NCBI GenBank assembly: GCA_039817415.1
Contig: JBCBVV010000003.1
Coordinates: 62,001 to 126,000 of the forward strand
From: JALEFZ01 sp039817415
GTDB lineage: Bacteria; Bacteroidota; Bacteroidia; J057
Direction of reading: 5' to 3'
DNA: 64,000 nucleotides
Below, in pieces: positions 9,864-17,452 of the stretch (position 1 is its first letter; the number at the start of each line of letters is the position of its first letter). The notes below the pieces were generated by a model. That model saw only the letters and a program-made list of their open reading frames with translations. It made no database searches and was not told where the DNA came from. The position numbers and the translations under genes were made by a program.

Positions 9864-10318
9864 GTCGTTATATTCCTGCAAAAGACAGAAAGGCTGTTAG
9901 TGAACGTGCCATGGGAATGTGTGAATACTGTCTGATGCATGAGGATGATGGTTTCTTCACCTTCCATATAGACCATATCATCAGCCTAAAGCATGGAGGA
10001 ACCAATGAGTTAGATAATTTATGTCTAGCCTGCATGTTCTGCAACGGAAATAAAAGTAGTGATATAGGAACGATCCTTTTGCCAGGGGATCGTTTCATTC
10101 GTTTATACAACCCAAGAAAGGACAAATGGCAGGACCATTTCACCTTTGATAAGGATGAGGGGATACTCCAAGCCAAGACTGATATTGGGAGGGCAACGAT
10201 TAAAGTCCTTGAGATGAACAAAAAGGACAGATGCATGGAAAGAGAATCGCTTGCTAAACTCGATAGATATTTACCAGAAGTTGCATCTACCTACCTTGAC
10301 AATCAGGCAAGTTCGTAA
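9860..10318 (+). CDS. HNH endonuclease family protein
   Basis: A metal-dependent DNA endonuclease-like protein of 152 residues. The core shows a structural CxxC (MCEYC), the catalytic HIDHIISLKHGG segment, and a second LACMFCNGNKSS zinc knuckle with the asparagine expected of an H-N-H motif. The C-terminal half (about residues 75-152) is a helical extension with no motif I know. It is the second gene of a two-gene unit, overlapping the small gene by 4 bp. There are no restriction, phage or intron signs nearby, so it may be a standalone repair or defence nuclease; its target cannot be told from sequence. Confidence 0.9.
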   Translation: MSRYIPAKDRKAVSERAMGMCEYCLMHEDDGFFTFHIDHIISLKHGGTNELDNLCLACMFCNGNKSSDIGTILLPGDRFIRLYNPRKDKWQDHFTFDKDEGILQAKTDIGRATIKVLEMNKKDRCMERESLAKLDRYLPEVASTYLDNQASS

Positions 10319-10418
10319 GTGATCAAGCTGATATTTTCATCAGGTAAAATCCTCTAATCCATTGAACCTTAGGATAATTTTCTTAAATTAAATACCTAAC
10401 AATAAGCTAACAATTTGT

Positions 10419-10436
10419 TATTAACCATGGTTAATA
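10419..10436. repeat. 18-bp perfect palindrome, operator-like
   Basis: TATTAACCATGGTTAATA is identical on both strands and lies in a gene-free 193-bp gap. Its symmetry and size suit a dimeric regulator, but the regulated transcript is unclear because both flanking genes end into this gap. Confidence 0.6.
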
Positions 10437-10479
10437 CATAGCATAAATTATTTATACAAACACGTTAGCCGCGTGATCG

Positions 10480-10505
10480 ACTCCAACTTCGGTTGGAGTT
10501 TTTTT
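10480..10505 (+). terminator. Intrinsic terminator with UUCG tetraloop
   Basis: An 8-bp ACTCCAAC / GTTGGAGT stem closed by a TTCG loop, then a run of seven T on the plus strand. It lies about 160 bp after the HNH stop, unusually far for that gene, and just before the 3' end of the opposing gene. Confidence 0.85.
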
Positions 10506-10511
10506 GTAGGC

Positions 10512-11684
10512 TCACATGTTTTCTACAAGGATTTCTCCCATCTCTTCAACTGTCATTTCCACAGGATGATTCTTATGAGAAGTCTTATCAACAATCCCTT
10601 GAATCATATCAGATGTTAAGCCAAAATTAGCCAATTTCTTAATTCCAAAATCGTTTTCCATTTGGCTGATTTCATCCAACAAGTAGGTTGAGTAATATTC
10701 CTCCTTATGATGTCCACCTTCCAAAAATATCTTTCCTACCTGAGCATATTTATGAAGGACTCCAGCCGCATCCCCTGTTTTTTCTAATTTGGTTACCGTT
10801 CTCCGGTTTACCGATGACATGAGAGTTGCACACAAATGCCCATGAGGAATTTGAATCCTTCCTCCCACAGAGGAAGCATACCCATGGACTAAGCCCAGAC
10901 CAGCATTAGCCAGACAAATTCCAGAAAGGCTTGCTGCATAGGCCATATGAGACCTGGCCTCAAGGTTATCTGGCTCATTGACAGCTTTTTTCAAGCCAAG
11001 ATGAATAGACCTTAATCCATCCAAAGCCAAGGCATCTGTTATAGGAGTTGCCTTGGTAGACAGATAGGCCTCCAACAACTGCGTGAAGGCATCCATTCCA
11101 CTTGCTGCCGTAATACTTGCTGGTGTACCGAGAGCCAGGGTGGGATCAATCAAGGCGATATTGGGTACATAGGCATCATGTCTTAGGGATTTTTTGAATC
11201 CACTTGTCCCAAACTGCGTAATTACTGCGTTTTTGGTGGTTTCAGAACCGGTTCCTGCTGTGGTGGGCACAGCGATAAAGGGAAGCTTTTCTCCGCTAGG
11301 ACTCATGCTTCCTACCCCTTCTAGGTAATTCACAACTGATCCTTTATGGCAGATCATCGCACTAATCGCCTTTCCTGCATCCAGTACGGAGCCACCACCA
11401 ATGGCTACTACGGCATCTAACACCCCATCTCGGTGATCATTCACGATCTGATCAATCATTAAAGGAGATGGCTCCTGATCAATGATCGCATGAGACCAAT
11501 TGATTCCCTCCTCCTTGAAACGGTCTCGTAATCGAGTCCAATGTTCGCTCTTGGCGAAGGACGACCTACCTGTCAAAACCAAAATCCATGGCCCAAATCC
11601 CCTGATGATCGAAGGGAGCTTTGACAGGCTATTTGGTCCGAAAATAATGTGCGGGGTAGCTGCCGTCTGGAAGGAGGTTACCAT
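10512..11684 (-). CDS. Iron-containing alcohol dehydrogenase superfamily protein (altered metal site)
   Basis: A 390-residue NAD(P)-dependent alcohol/aldehyde oxidoreductase fold. The nucleotide-binding GGGSVLDAGKA and the helical metal domain are clear. Compared with E. coli FucO (ligands Asp196, His200, His263, His277), this protein keeps Asp198, His267 (in LVHG) and His281 (in PHGH), but has Gln202 where the second ligand should be (GMDAFTQLLE), and Ser271 where FucO has the active-site His267. That pattern belongs to a distinct subgroup, so substrate and metal should not be copied from FucO. The upstream monooxygenase gene overlaps its start by 7 bp, so the two are translationally linked. 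Confidence 0.9.
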   Translation of the reverse strand: MVTSFQTAATPHIIFGPNSLSKLPSIIRGFGPWILVLTGRSSFAKSEHWTRLRDRFKEEGINWSHAIIDQEPSPLMIDQIVNDHRDGVLDAVVAIGGGSVLDAGKAISAMICHKGSVVNYLEGVGSMSPSGEKLPFIAVPTTAGTGSETTKNAVITQFGTSGFKKSLRHDAYVPNIALIDPTLALGTPASITAASGMDAFTQLLEAYLSTKATPITDALALDGLRSIHLGLKKAVNEPDNLEARSHMAYAASLSGICLANAGLGLVHGYASSVGGRIQIPHGHLCATLMSSVNRRTVTKLEKTGDAAGVLHKYAQVGKIFLEGGHHKEEYYSTYLLDEISQMENDFGIKKLANFGLTSDMIQGIVDKTSHKNHPVEMTVEEMGEILVENM

Positions 11685-11989
11685 GATGTCGTTTCTTTGG
11701 GGGCTAAGGGCACATATCTGACTCCATATCTCCTTTCAGCCATCATAGGATTGACCTTTTCACGCCATGCCAAGTAATGCTCGGTAGTTTTGTGATGAGC
11801 GATTGCTTCCTCTGACTCAAAAACTTCATACAACATAAACTTGGTTGGGTCTTCTGAATCCTGAAGGAAATCGAAGCGAAAATTTCCCGTCTCTGTTTGA
11901 CGGGTTCCTTCATGATTCTTCATGCTAATGTCAATGAACTCATCCAAAAATTCAGGCAAGACTTTGATATGGACACAGGTAACAATCAT
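11678..11989 (-). CDS. LsrG-like antibiotic biosynthesis monooxygenase (ABM) domain protein
   Basis: A 103-residue single-domain dimeric alpha-beta barrel protein. The order of motifs follows E. coli LsrG (an AI-2-phosphate-processing enzyme): a first beta strand ending in FIDISMKNHEGT, then GNFRFDFLQ, YEVFESEEAIAHHK and HYLAWREKV. No lsr transport or kinase genes are present in this window, so an AI-2 role is not supported by context; a cofactorless monooxygenase or isomerase acting with the adjacent dehydrogenase is the better inference. First gene of the pair: its last 7 bp overlap the dehydrogenase start. Confidence 0.85.
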   Translation of the reverse strand: MIVTCVHIKVLPEFLDEFIDISMKNHEGTRQTETGNFRFDFLQDSEDPTKFMLYEVFESEEAIAHHKTTEHYLAWREKVNPMMAERRYGVRYVPLAPKETTSW

Positions 11990-12411
11990 TGATTTCTTTC
12001 CCTTTTAAAAGTTGGTTTTCCAAATACTACTAAAATAATTCCTTTAAATGGGCTCGTTTAGCCTAGAAAAATTTTATTTTATTTATTGAATAATTATTGT
12101 ATTTTTCGAAATCGCTGGTATTATTTGGCGATATTTCAAATATCATGTAAGAATTACTTCTAATCTTTGAGAAATAAGGGGCATAGATCACTTGGCTAAT
12201 TGTATTTTTCCCACATTTTATTTTGTCCGGCTGTTTCTCATTGAACAAAAGAATTCTCACCCTCTGCTAAAGCAGAGGGATTTTTTTATCCCTTTTTTAA
12301 GCCTGAGAAAAAATTTCTGTTAAGGCGAACACAAATCCCCTTTTTCTTTCCATATCCATGTAGTTTCTTTTATATTTCGCACCATCTAAGAACACCGCAT
12401 CACCTATTCGT
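11990..12411. other. 422-bp intergenic region with orphan hairpins
   Basis: It separates two divergent genes and is very AT-rich. It contains GATATTT-C-AAATATC, a near-perfect palindrome at 12130-12144, and a plus-strand terminator at 12260-12287. No protein gene is convincing: a 65-codon minus-strand frame at 12063-12260 has low-complexity composition and ends inside the AT-rich part. Confidence 0.6.
12260..12287 (+). terminator. Intrinsic terminator with no annotated gene upstream
   Basis: CCCTCTGC / GCAGAGGG stem with a four-base TAAA loop and a run of seven T on the plus strand. The nearest plus-strand gene upstream ends at 10318 and already has a terminator at 10480-10505, so this one implies a short, non-coding plus-strand transcript, or else it protects the downstream gene from read-through. 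Confidence 0.8.
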
Positions 12412-13374
12412 ATGAAAAGTGTAACCGTTGGTATAGACATAGGAGGAACCAATACAAAATTCGGCCTTGTCGACGAAAACGGAAATATCCTTGCCAACAA
12501 TTCAATCCCTACTCCCAGAGACCAGTCTGTAGAATCCTACATTCAAGATCTGGCGAGTAATATTCAACAATTGCTCCGGCAAAGTAATCAGCCCCTTCAG
12601 GTTATGGGAATGGGGATTGGTGCTCCGAACGGCAACTATTATGAGGGAACCATTGAAGACGCACCCAACCTGATTTGGAATGATGTTATTCCCCTTGTCT
12701 CCCTCATGACGCAGCATTTTGATGTTCCTACCGTGGTTACCAATGATGCCAATGCTGCTGCCATTGGAGAAATGGTCTATGGCGGAGCAAAAGGCATGAA
12801 GGATTTCATAGTAGTAACCCTAGGTACAGGAGTAGGCAGTGGATTTGTTGCCAATGGAGAACTCATCTATGGAAATGATGGTTTTGCTGGAGAATTTGGG
12901 CACGTCATCACCGAGTGGGGAGGAAGACCCTGTACCTGTGGAAGACACGGATGTATCGAGACCTATGCCTCAGCCAGAGGAGTGGTATTGACAGTATTAG
13001 AGGAATTGGCTGGTAGCAAAGCCCCTAGCCAATTGAGAGATTTACGCTACCAAGAAATCACACCTAAGAAAATATTTGAAGCTGCTGAATCAGGCGATGT
13101 CTTGGCACAAAGAGCCTTCACCAAAACAGGTAACATGCTCGGAAGGGCTTTATCTAACCTGGTAAATATTTTTAGTCCTGAAGCTATTTTTCTATTCGGA
13201 GGGGTGGCCAGAGCAGGCCATTGGATAACGGATCCTACCAAACAAGTGTTAGAAGATAATGTCCTTCCCATCTTCCGAGATAAAGTAAAGCTCATTCCTT
13301 CCCATTTACCTGCTAGTGATGCAGCTATTTTAGGAGCGAGCGCCCTTGCTTGGAAAGAATTGAGAAAAGGCTAG
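12412..13374 (+). CDS. ROK family sugar kinase, glucokinase-like
   Basis: ATP-dependent phosphorylation of glucose or a related hexose/aminosugar. The 320 residues begin with the phosphate-binding GIDIGGTNTKFGLVD, followed by NDANAAAIGE with the catalytic-base region, LGTGVGSG for ATP, and the ROK zinc site GHVITEW...CTCGRHGCIETYAS with three cysteines and the histidine. Length and order match bacterial ROK glucokinases; the absence of a DNA-binding N-terminus rules out a NagC-type repressor. The last codon overlaps the ribD stop on the opposite strand: the four bases CTAG supply both TAG stops. Confidence 0.92.
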   Translation: MKSVTVGIDIGGTNTKFGLVDENGNILANNSIPTPRDQSVESYIQDLASNIQQLLRQSNQPLQVMGMGIGAPNGNYYEGTIEDAPNLIWNDVIPLVSLMTQHFDVPTVVTNDANAAAIGEMVYGGAKGMKDFIVVTLGTGVGSGFVANGELIYGNDGFAGEFGHVITEWGGRPCTCGRHGCIETYASARGVVLTVLEELAGSKAPSQLRDLRYQEITPKKIFEAAESGDVLAQRAFTKTGNMLGRALSNLVNIFSPEAIFLFGGVARAGHWITDPTKQVLEDNVLPIFRDKVKLIPSHLPASDAAILGASALAWKELRKG

Positions 13375-14438
13375 AAAGAATAAAAGCTTCCAAAGGAATA
13401 TTCTTGATTCATAGAATCGAGTTGGAGTTGATGGCTAGGGGAAGGCAATCCATCACCGATTTCATCTTTGCCTTTGAAAACATATACCTCATCATAAATG
13501 CCCTGGTCGATAAATGCTTCCAGGGTTTCTTTTCCCCCTTCAACCAGAATAGAACATATTCCATGATCTTTGTATAGGGAGGAGAGTGCAGCTTCCAACC
13601 CATTCCTCACATCAAGCTGCGCGTACTTCATGACACCTTCATCAGCTGATTTTTTCTCATTTACGATAATCGTATCACGACCATCCGTAAAGATATTCAA
13701 ATCCTCGGCTAGCATAAGTTTAGGGTCAAAAACAAGCCTAAGGGGACTTCGACCAGGAAAATGTCTGGTTGTTAAGGATGGATTGTCGATGGATGCGGTT
13801 CTTCTACCTACTAGAATGCTGTGATGATAAGCCCTAAGGTGATGGACAAGTCGGTTTTGTGTCTTATCAGTGATTTTTACTGGAAAAGGATTTCCCTTTT
13901 CATCAAGCCCTGCTAAAAAGCCGTCCTTAGATTCTGCCCATTTTAGGACAACGAAGGGTCTCTTTTTTAACTGATTGGTCCAAAATACTTTGTTAAGCTC
14001 GATAAATGGCCAGGGATCTTCGGCAATTTCTACCTCGACACCTCGATCTCTGAGGAGAGAAATTCCCCCTCCATCAACTTTTGGATTGGGATCCTTTACC
14101 CCAATAACCACCCTTGGAATTCGGTAATTTAAAATCAACTGGGAACAAGGAGGAGTCTTCCCATAATGGCTACAAGGCTCTAGAGAGACATAGATGGTTG
14201 AAAAAGGCAGGAGCTTTTTATCTTTAACCGAATGAATTGCATTGACTTCGGCATGCCCTTCTCCAGATTTCTGATGAAAACCTTCCCCAATTATTTTTCC
14301 TTCATGCACGATAACCGCGCCCACGTAGGGATTCGGATATACGTCCCTACGTGCCTTGCGGGCTAATTCGATGCATCTATATAAATAGGAGTGGTCGCTG
14401 AGGTCCACAGCTTTAGATTGGTCAAAAAAATGCCGCAT
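13371..14438 (-). CDS. ribD: Bifunctional riboflavin biosynthesis deaminase/reductase RibD
   Basis: Catalyses deamination then reduction of the pyrimidine intermediate of riboflavin synthesis. The N-terminal deaminase has the zinc site GHAEVNA and SLEPCSHYGKTPPCSQ; the C-terminal reductase has VLKWAESKDGFLAG, the RLVFDP segment and LVEGGKETLEAF. The start is uncertain. A frame beginning at a TTG at 14450 and the ATG at 14438 both fall inside the SRP RNA helix on the same strand, while a GTG at 14408 lies after that RNA's T tract and gives the N-terminal length usual for RibD. I give the ATG but regard 14408 as a real alternative. It converges with the ROK gene with overlapping stops. Confidence 0.93.
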   Translation of the reverse strand: MRHFFDQSKAVDLSDHSYLYRCIELARKARRDVYPNPYVGAVIVHEGKIIGEGFHQKSGEGHAEVNAIHSVKDKKLLPFSTIYVSLEPCSHYGKTPPCSQLILNYRIPRVVIGVKDPNPKVDGGGISLLRDRGVEVEIAEDPWPFIELNKVFWTNQLKKRPFVVLKWAESKDGFLAGLDEKGNPFPVKITDKTQNRLVHHLRAYHHSILVGRRTASIDNPSLTTRHFPGRSPLRLVFDPKLMLAEDLNIFTDGRDTIIVNEKKSADEGVMKYAQLDVRNGLEAALSSLYKDHGICSILVEGGKETLEAFIDQGIYDEVYVFKGKDEIGDGLPSPSHQLQLDSMNQEYSFGSFYSF

Positions 14439-14510
14439 CACACCGGTCAACCCCCTACCGTTGCTACCTTTCAGTCCTGGCGGAGTTCAGGGGGACCTGG
14501 TTGTGCGGCA
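14424..14510 (-). ncRNA. ffs: Small signal recognition particle RNA (4.5S-type)
   Basis: Read on the minus strand, positions 14510 to 14431 fold into the bacterial SRP hairpin: outer helix TGCCGCA / TGCGGCA, then GGTC / GACC and CCCCCT / AGGGGG, ending in the conserved apical part CCAGGACTGAAAGGTAGCA followed by ACGGT, which carries the Ffh-binding asymmetric loop and the GAAA-type tetraloop region. A run of seven T (14430-14424) follows directly, giving a terminator built from the outer helix. A promoter with TTTG and CAATTTTG boxes at 14546-14515 places the start within a few bases of 14510. The RNA binds Ffh for co-translational membrane targeting. Confidence 0.9.
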
Positions 14511-14514
14511 AAAA

Positions 14515-14546
14515 CAAAATTGGGATATCTCGATGAGAAAGCCAAA
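14515..14546 (-). promoter_or_regulatory. Bacteroidota-type promoter of the SRP RNA
   Basis: On the minus strand TTTG (14546-14543) is followed after 20 bases by CAATTTTG (14522-14515), one mismatch from the TAnnTTTG -7 consensus. The expected start about 5-7 bases on coincides with the outer helix of the SRP RNA, which supports both calls. It may also drive ribD by read-through. Confidence 0.7.
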
Positions 14547-14660
14547 TTTTTAGACCATTTCTGTAAAAAATTTTAGGCTTGAGTTCCTTCTTATTCAATT
14601 TTCCCATTTTCGTAGCAGAGATTTCCATCCCTTATCTAAGAAGAAGCTAATATCGACCCT

Positions 14661-15173
14661 ATGAATTATTCCATCTTCTCCTCCCCTAGTTTGAGAAAGC
14701 TATCAATATTGTTAGCTGCCTGCTGCCTTTTCCTCGCTTATCCGGATAAGCTAACAGCTCAATACAAGTCTGCTTTAGGGGTAAGACTTGGGCTCCCCAA
14801 TTCTGTCAGCTACAAACAGTTTATCAAAGCAGGTCAGGCCGTTGAAGTTTATGTTGGTACAAGAAGTATTTATCTAAATGCGAGTCTCGCCTATCAGGTT
14901 CATAAAGCCCTGAAAGGAACTCCTATTGACGGCTTAAATTGGTATGCTGGAGCGGGGATTTCCATGATTGTCCTAAACCTTGGAAATGGGGATGTTCGTT
15001 TTCAGGATCCATTTTATTCCTTCCAAGCTTACCTAGGCCTGGATTATGCCTTTGAAGAAATCCCAGTTAACCTCAGTATAGATTGGGTTCCCACTGTGTT
15101 TCGAGGCAATAGGTCTTATAACCGAATCTTTTGGGGAACGGGCAACTTAAGTATCAGATACATCTTAAAGTAA
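14661..15173 (+). CDS. Exported small outer-membrane beta-barrel-like protein
   Basis: A 170-residue protein with an N-terminal signal peptide (positively charged start, then SILLAACCLFLAYP, with cleavage probably after LTAQ near residue 34). The mature part alternates polar and aromatic residues in short strands (ALGVRLG, VEVYVGTR, YAGAGISMIVL, FQAYLGLDYAF, NLSIDWVPTVF) and ends in IRYILK, all typical of a small porin-like or OprF-type barrel. I recognise no named family and no function. It is convergent with hemE, only 3 bp separating the stops. Confidence 0.85.
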   Translation: MNYSIFSSPSLRKLSILLAACCLFLAYPDKLTAQYKSALGVRLGLPNSVSYKQFIKAGQAVEVYVGTRSIYLNASLAYQVHKALKGTPIDGLNWYAGAGISMIVLNLGNGDVRFQDPFYSFQAYLGLDYAFEEIPVNLSIDWVPTVFRGNRSYNRIFWGTGNLSIRYILK

Positions 15174-15176
15174 CTT

Positions 15177-16202
15177 CTAGTACCTAAATTCTTGGATGGT
15201 ATTGACAAAAGAAATAACGGATTCCCTGGGTAAGTCAGGATAGATACCATGCCCAAGATTGGCAATATGCTTACCTGGCTCAAATTTCTTAAGCATATCC
15301 TGTGTTGCCTCCCTAACTTTATCAGGAGTAGAATACAACAAGGCTGGATCCATATTTCCTTGTAAGGCCTTATCAGGAGCCCACTTTCTGGCCCATTCTA
15401 CAGGTGTATGCCAGTCAAGTCCTAGCACATGACAATCCAATTGATTGAGTTCTTCTAGGGCAAAAAAAGCGCCTTTGGCAAAGACTGTCTTAGGCACTTC
15501 CTGAATCTCATGACAAATCTGACGGATGTAGGGAAGGGCAAATTCTCCAAACATTCTCTTATCCAAGACACCAGCCCAGGAATCAAAAATCTGAACAATG
15601 TTGACACCGGCGTTGATCTGGCCTTTCAAATAGGTAATAGTGGCTTCGGTAATTTTCTCGAGCAACTTATGGGATAAGCTAGGCTCCTTGTACAACAAGG
15701 ACTTGGCTTTGGAGAATGTCTTTGATCCTTGACCTTCAATCATGTAGCAGAAGATGGTCCAAGGCGCACCTACAAAGCCAATTAACGGAACTCTCCCTTC
15801 TAATTTTTTTACGACCCCTTCAATGGCCTGATAGGTATGATCAAGGTTGGAGGCATCTTGTACGGGATGCAATTGATCAAGATCGCTGGCTCTTTCAATG
15901 GTTTTTGGGAAAAATGGCCCTTTTCCGGGAATCATTTCATAGGTAAGCCCAATGGCTTCTGGAAGAACCAAAATATCAGAAAAAATGATGGCTGCATCCA
16001 CTCCTATCAAGTCTACAGGCTGTAGGGTAACCTCAATGGCATAATCAGGATTGGAAATCATATTCCTAAAGCTACCTGCTTCGGCTCTCACCTCCCTGTA
16101 CTCTGATAAAAATCTACCTGCCTGGCGCATTAGCCAAACGGGAGGTCTTTCTACACGTTCTCCTCTTGCTACACGCAACAACAAATCATTCTTCAATTCC
16201 AT
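15177..16202 (-). CDS. hemE: Uroporphyrinogen decarboxylase
   Basis: Removes four carboxyl groups from uroporphyrinogen III to give coproporphyrinogen III in haem synthesis. 341 residues with the N-terminal signature PPVWLMRQAGRFLSEYRE (Arg and Asp-loop residues that bind the substrate), the IIFSDILVLPEA segment carrying the essential aspartate, IVQIFDSWAGVL, and the C-terminal LGHGIYPD. Start at the ATG at 16202. It is the last of several minus-strand genes with short spacers (25 bp to the HAD gene), though those neighbours are not haem genes. Confidence 0.97.
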   Translation of the reverse strand: MELKNDLLLRVARGERVERPPVWLMRQAGRFLSEYREVRAEAGSFRNMISNPDYAIEVTLQPVDLIGVDAAIIFSDILVLPEAIGLTYEMIPGKGPFFPKTIERASDLDQLHPVQDASNLDHTYQAIEGVVKKLEGRVPLIGFVGAPWTIFCYMIEGQGSKTFSKAKSLLYKEPSLSHKLLEKITEATITYLKGQINAGVNIVQIFDSWAGVLDKRMFGEFALPYIRQICHEIQEVPKTVFAKGAFFALEELNQLDCHVLGLDWHTPVEWARKWAPDKALQGNMDPALLYSTPDKVREATQDMLKKFEPGKHIANLGHGIYPDLPRESVISFVNTIQEFRY

Positions 16203-16227
16203 AGACCCACTTCAATTGCCCTTATAG

Positions 16228-16815
16228 TTAAACATATTTTCTCACATCAATCACTTGCATCCCTGCATCTAATGCAGCTTTTATTCCAAATTCCGCATCT
16301 TCAAATACAATGCAGTCTTTAGGTTTCAATCCCATTAACTCAGCACATTTCAAATAAGTTTCAGGATGCGGTTTATGGTTTGTTACATCATTGGCGGTGA
16401 TGATAGGGTCAAACCAATCCATAATTCCAAGATGGAGAAGGGTATTTTCTGCATTTATTCGGGTACTGCCTGTACCGATAGACATAGGCAATTTCCCTTT
16501 GTAAGCCTTGGCTACCTCAAAAATAGGTTGAATCAACCCAACACCCATTTGGGGTTTGATTTCCTTGTAGGCTTTGTCTTTTGCCTGCTTAACCAATCCA
16601 GGGTCAAGGTCCCAACCGTAATCCTGGTTAAGTAGCTCAGTAACTTTCACCGTAGGCATGCCTGAGCGGTCATAGATCATCTGAGGTTCGACCGTTACTC
16701 CAAAAGCGTCTCCCACCAAGGCCCATGCTGCCACATGAACGGGCATCGTGTCAGCCAAGGTTCCGTCTAGGTCAAAAATAATCCCTTTAATTTCCTGTGG
16801 AATAACAATCTCCAT
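16228..16815 (-). CDS. HAD family sugar-phosphatase/mutase-like hydrolase
   Basis: A 195-residue HAD-fold enzyme: motif I FDLDGTLADTMP (nucleophile Asp and general acid Asp), motif II in SIGTGSTR, the lysine of motif III in NHKPHPETY, and motif IV FEDAEFGIKAA. The cap is the small helical type between motifs I and II. The pattern is close to the YqaB / beta-phosphoglucomutase branch, which acts on sugar phosphates such as fructose-1-phosphate; which substrate applies here cannot be read. Same strand as hemE with a 25-bp spacer. Confidence 0.9.
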   Translation of the reverse strand: MEIVIPQEIKGIIFDLDGTLADTMPVHVAAWALVGDAFGVTVEPQMIYDRSGMPTVKVTELLNQDYGWDLDPGLVKQAKDKAYKEIKPQMGVGLIQPIFEVAKAYKGKLPMSIGTGSTRINAENTLLHLGIMDWFDPIITANDVTNHKPHPETYLKCAELMGLKPKDCIVFEDAEFGIKAALDAGMQVIDVRKYV

Positions 16816-16898
16816 ATGATTCTCGATTATATGAGGATGCGAATATGGAAAGAATCTTGAGTTTCTGCCTGCTTAGGAGATAAAAAAATAATTAAATC

Positions 16899-17441
16899 CT
16901 ACCAACCCGCATAACCTGGAGGGGTAATGCCATTCATTCTCATATATATCAAAGCCTGACCACGATGGTGAATGGTGTGGTTTTCAATCGCTTGAAACAC
17001 ACGAAATGCTGGTACTTCCTGCCCCATGAAATTGATGGTTTTGGCGAGTTCTGCATCTGGGATGACTTTGACGACCGAATCCACAAAATCATATAGCTCC
17101 GTTAGTGATTCAATAACTTGGGCCTTGGTATATACTTCCCATTTTCTTCCAGAAAAGGGACTTTTTTCAATAAGTCCCTGTCCCATTAACTGGCCACCAG
17201 CAAAATCTATCGTGTGGGTTAACTGTTTAGAGAAGGTAAATACATCTTCTGACGGCTTGTAGCTGTATAATTCAGCAGGCATCGAATCGGCTAATGCTAG
17301 GGTATAGATCTTGGAACGTTCCCAAGCTTCAGAAAAATCATCTGCAAAGCCTAACTCAATTTCTTGCTCCTCCTTTACTTCTGGTTGACAAGCTTGTAAA
17401 GAGAAAAGGGCGAGTACTAGTAGTCCTGCAATTCTGTTCAT
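16899..17441 (-). CDS. DinB-like metal-binding lipoprotein
   Basis: A 180-residue protein with a lipoprotein signal (LFSLQAC, lipidated Cys18) followed by a four-helix DinB/YfiT-type fold. The putative metal triad is His76 (in QLTHTIDF) with His155 and His159 (in ENHTIHHRGQ), the usual spacing for DinB-family proteins that bind nickel or zinc. Family members are mostly cytosolic and some use bacillithiol-type cofactors, so an exported lipidated form is less usual. Function unknown. Stop-to-start distance to the upstream response-regulator gene is 11 bp, so it is probably cotranscribed. Confidence 0.85.
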   Translation of the reverse strand: MNRIAGLLVLALFSLQACQPEVKEEQEIELGFADDFSEAWERSKIYTLALADSMPAELYSYKPSEDVFTFSKQLTHTIDFAGGQLMGQGLIEKSPFSGRKWEVYTKAQVIESLTELYDFVDSVVKVIPDAELAKTINFMGQEVPAFRVFQAIENHTIHHRGQALIYMRMNGITPPGYAGW

Positions 17442-17452
17442 ATGGATGGAAT

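Noticed and set aside
11678..11989. AI-2 quorum signal breakdown by the LsrG-like protein
   Set aside because: No other lsr genes are present and the partner is a dehydrogenase; resemblance alone does not support this role.
12063..12260. 65-codon minus-strand frame in the ROK upstream region
   Set aside because: Low-complexity Asn/Ile/Lys/Ser-rich composition typical of random AT-rich frames, no motif, and it overlaps the orphan terminator.
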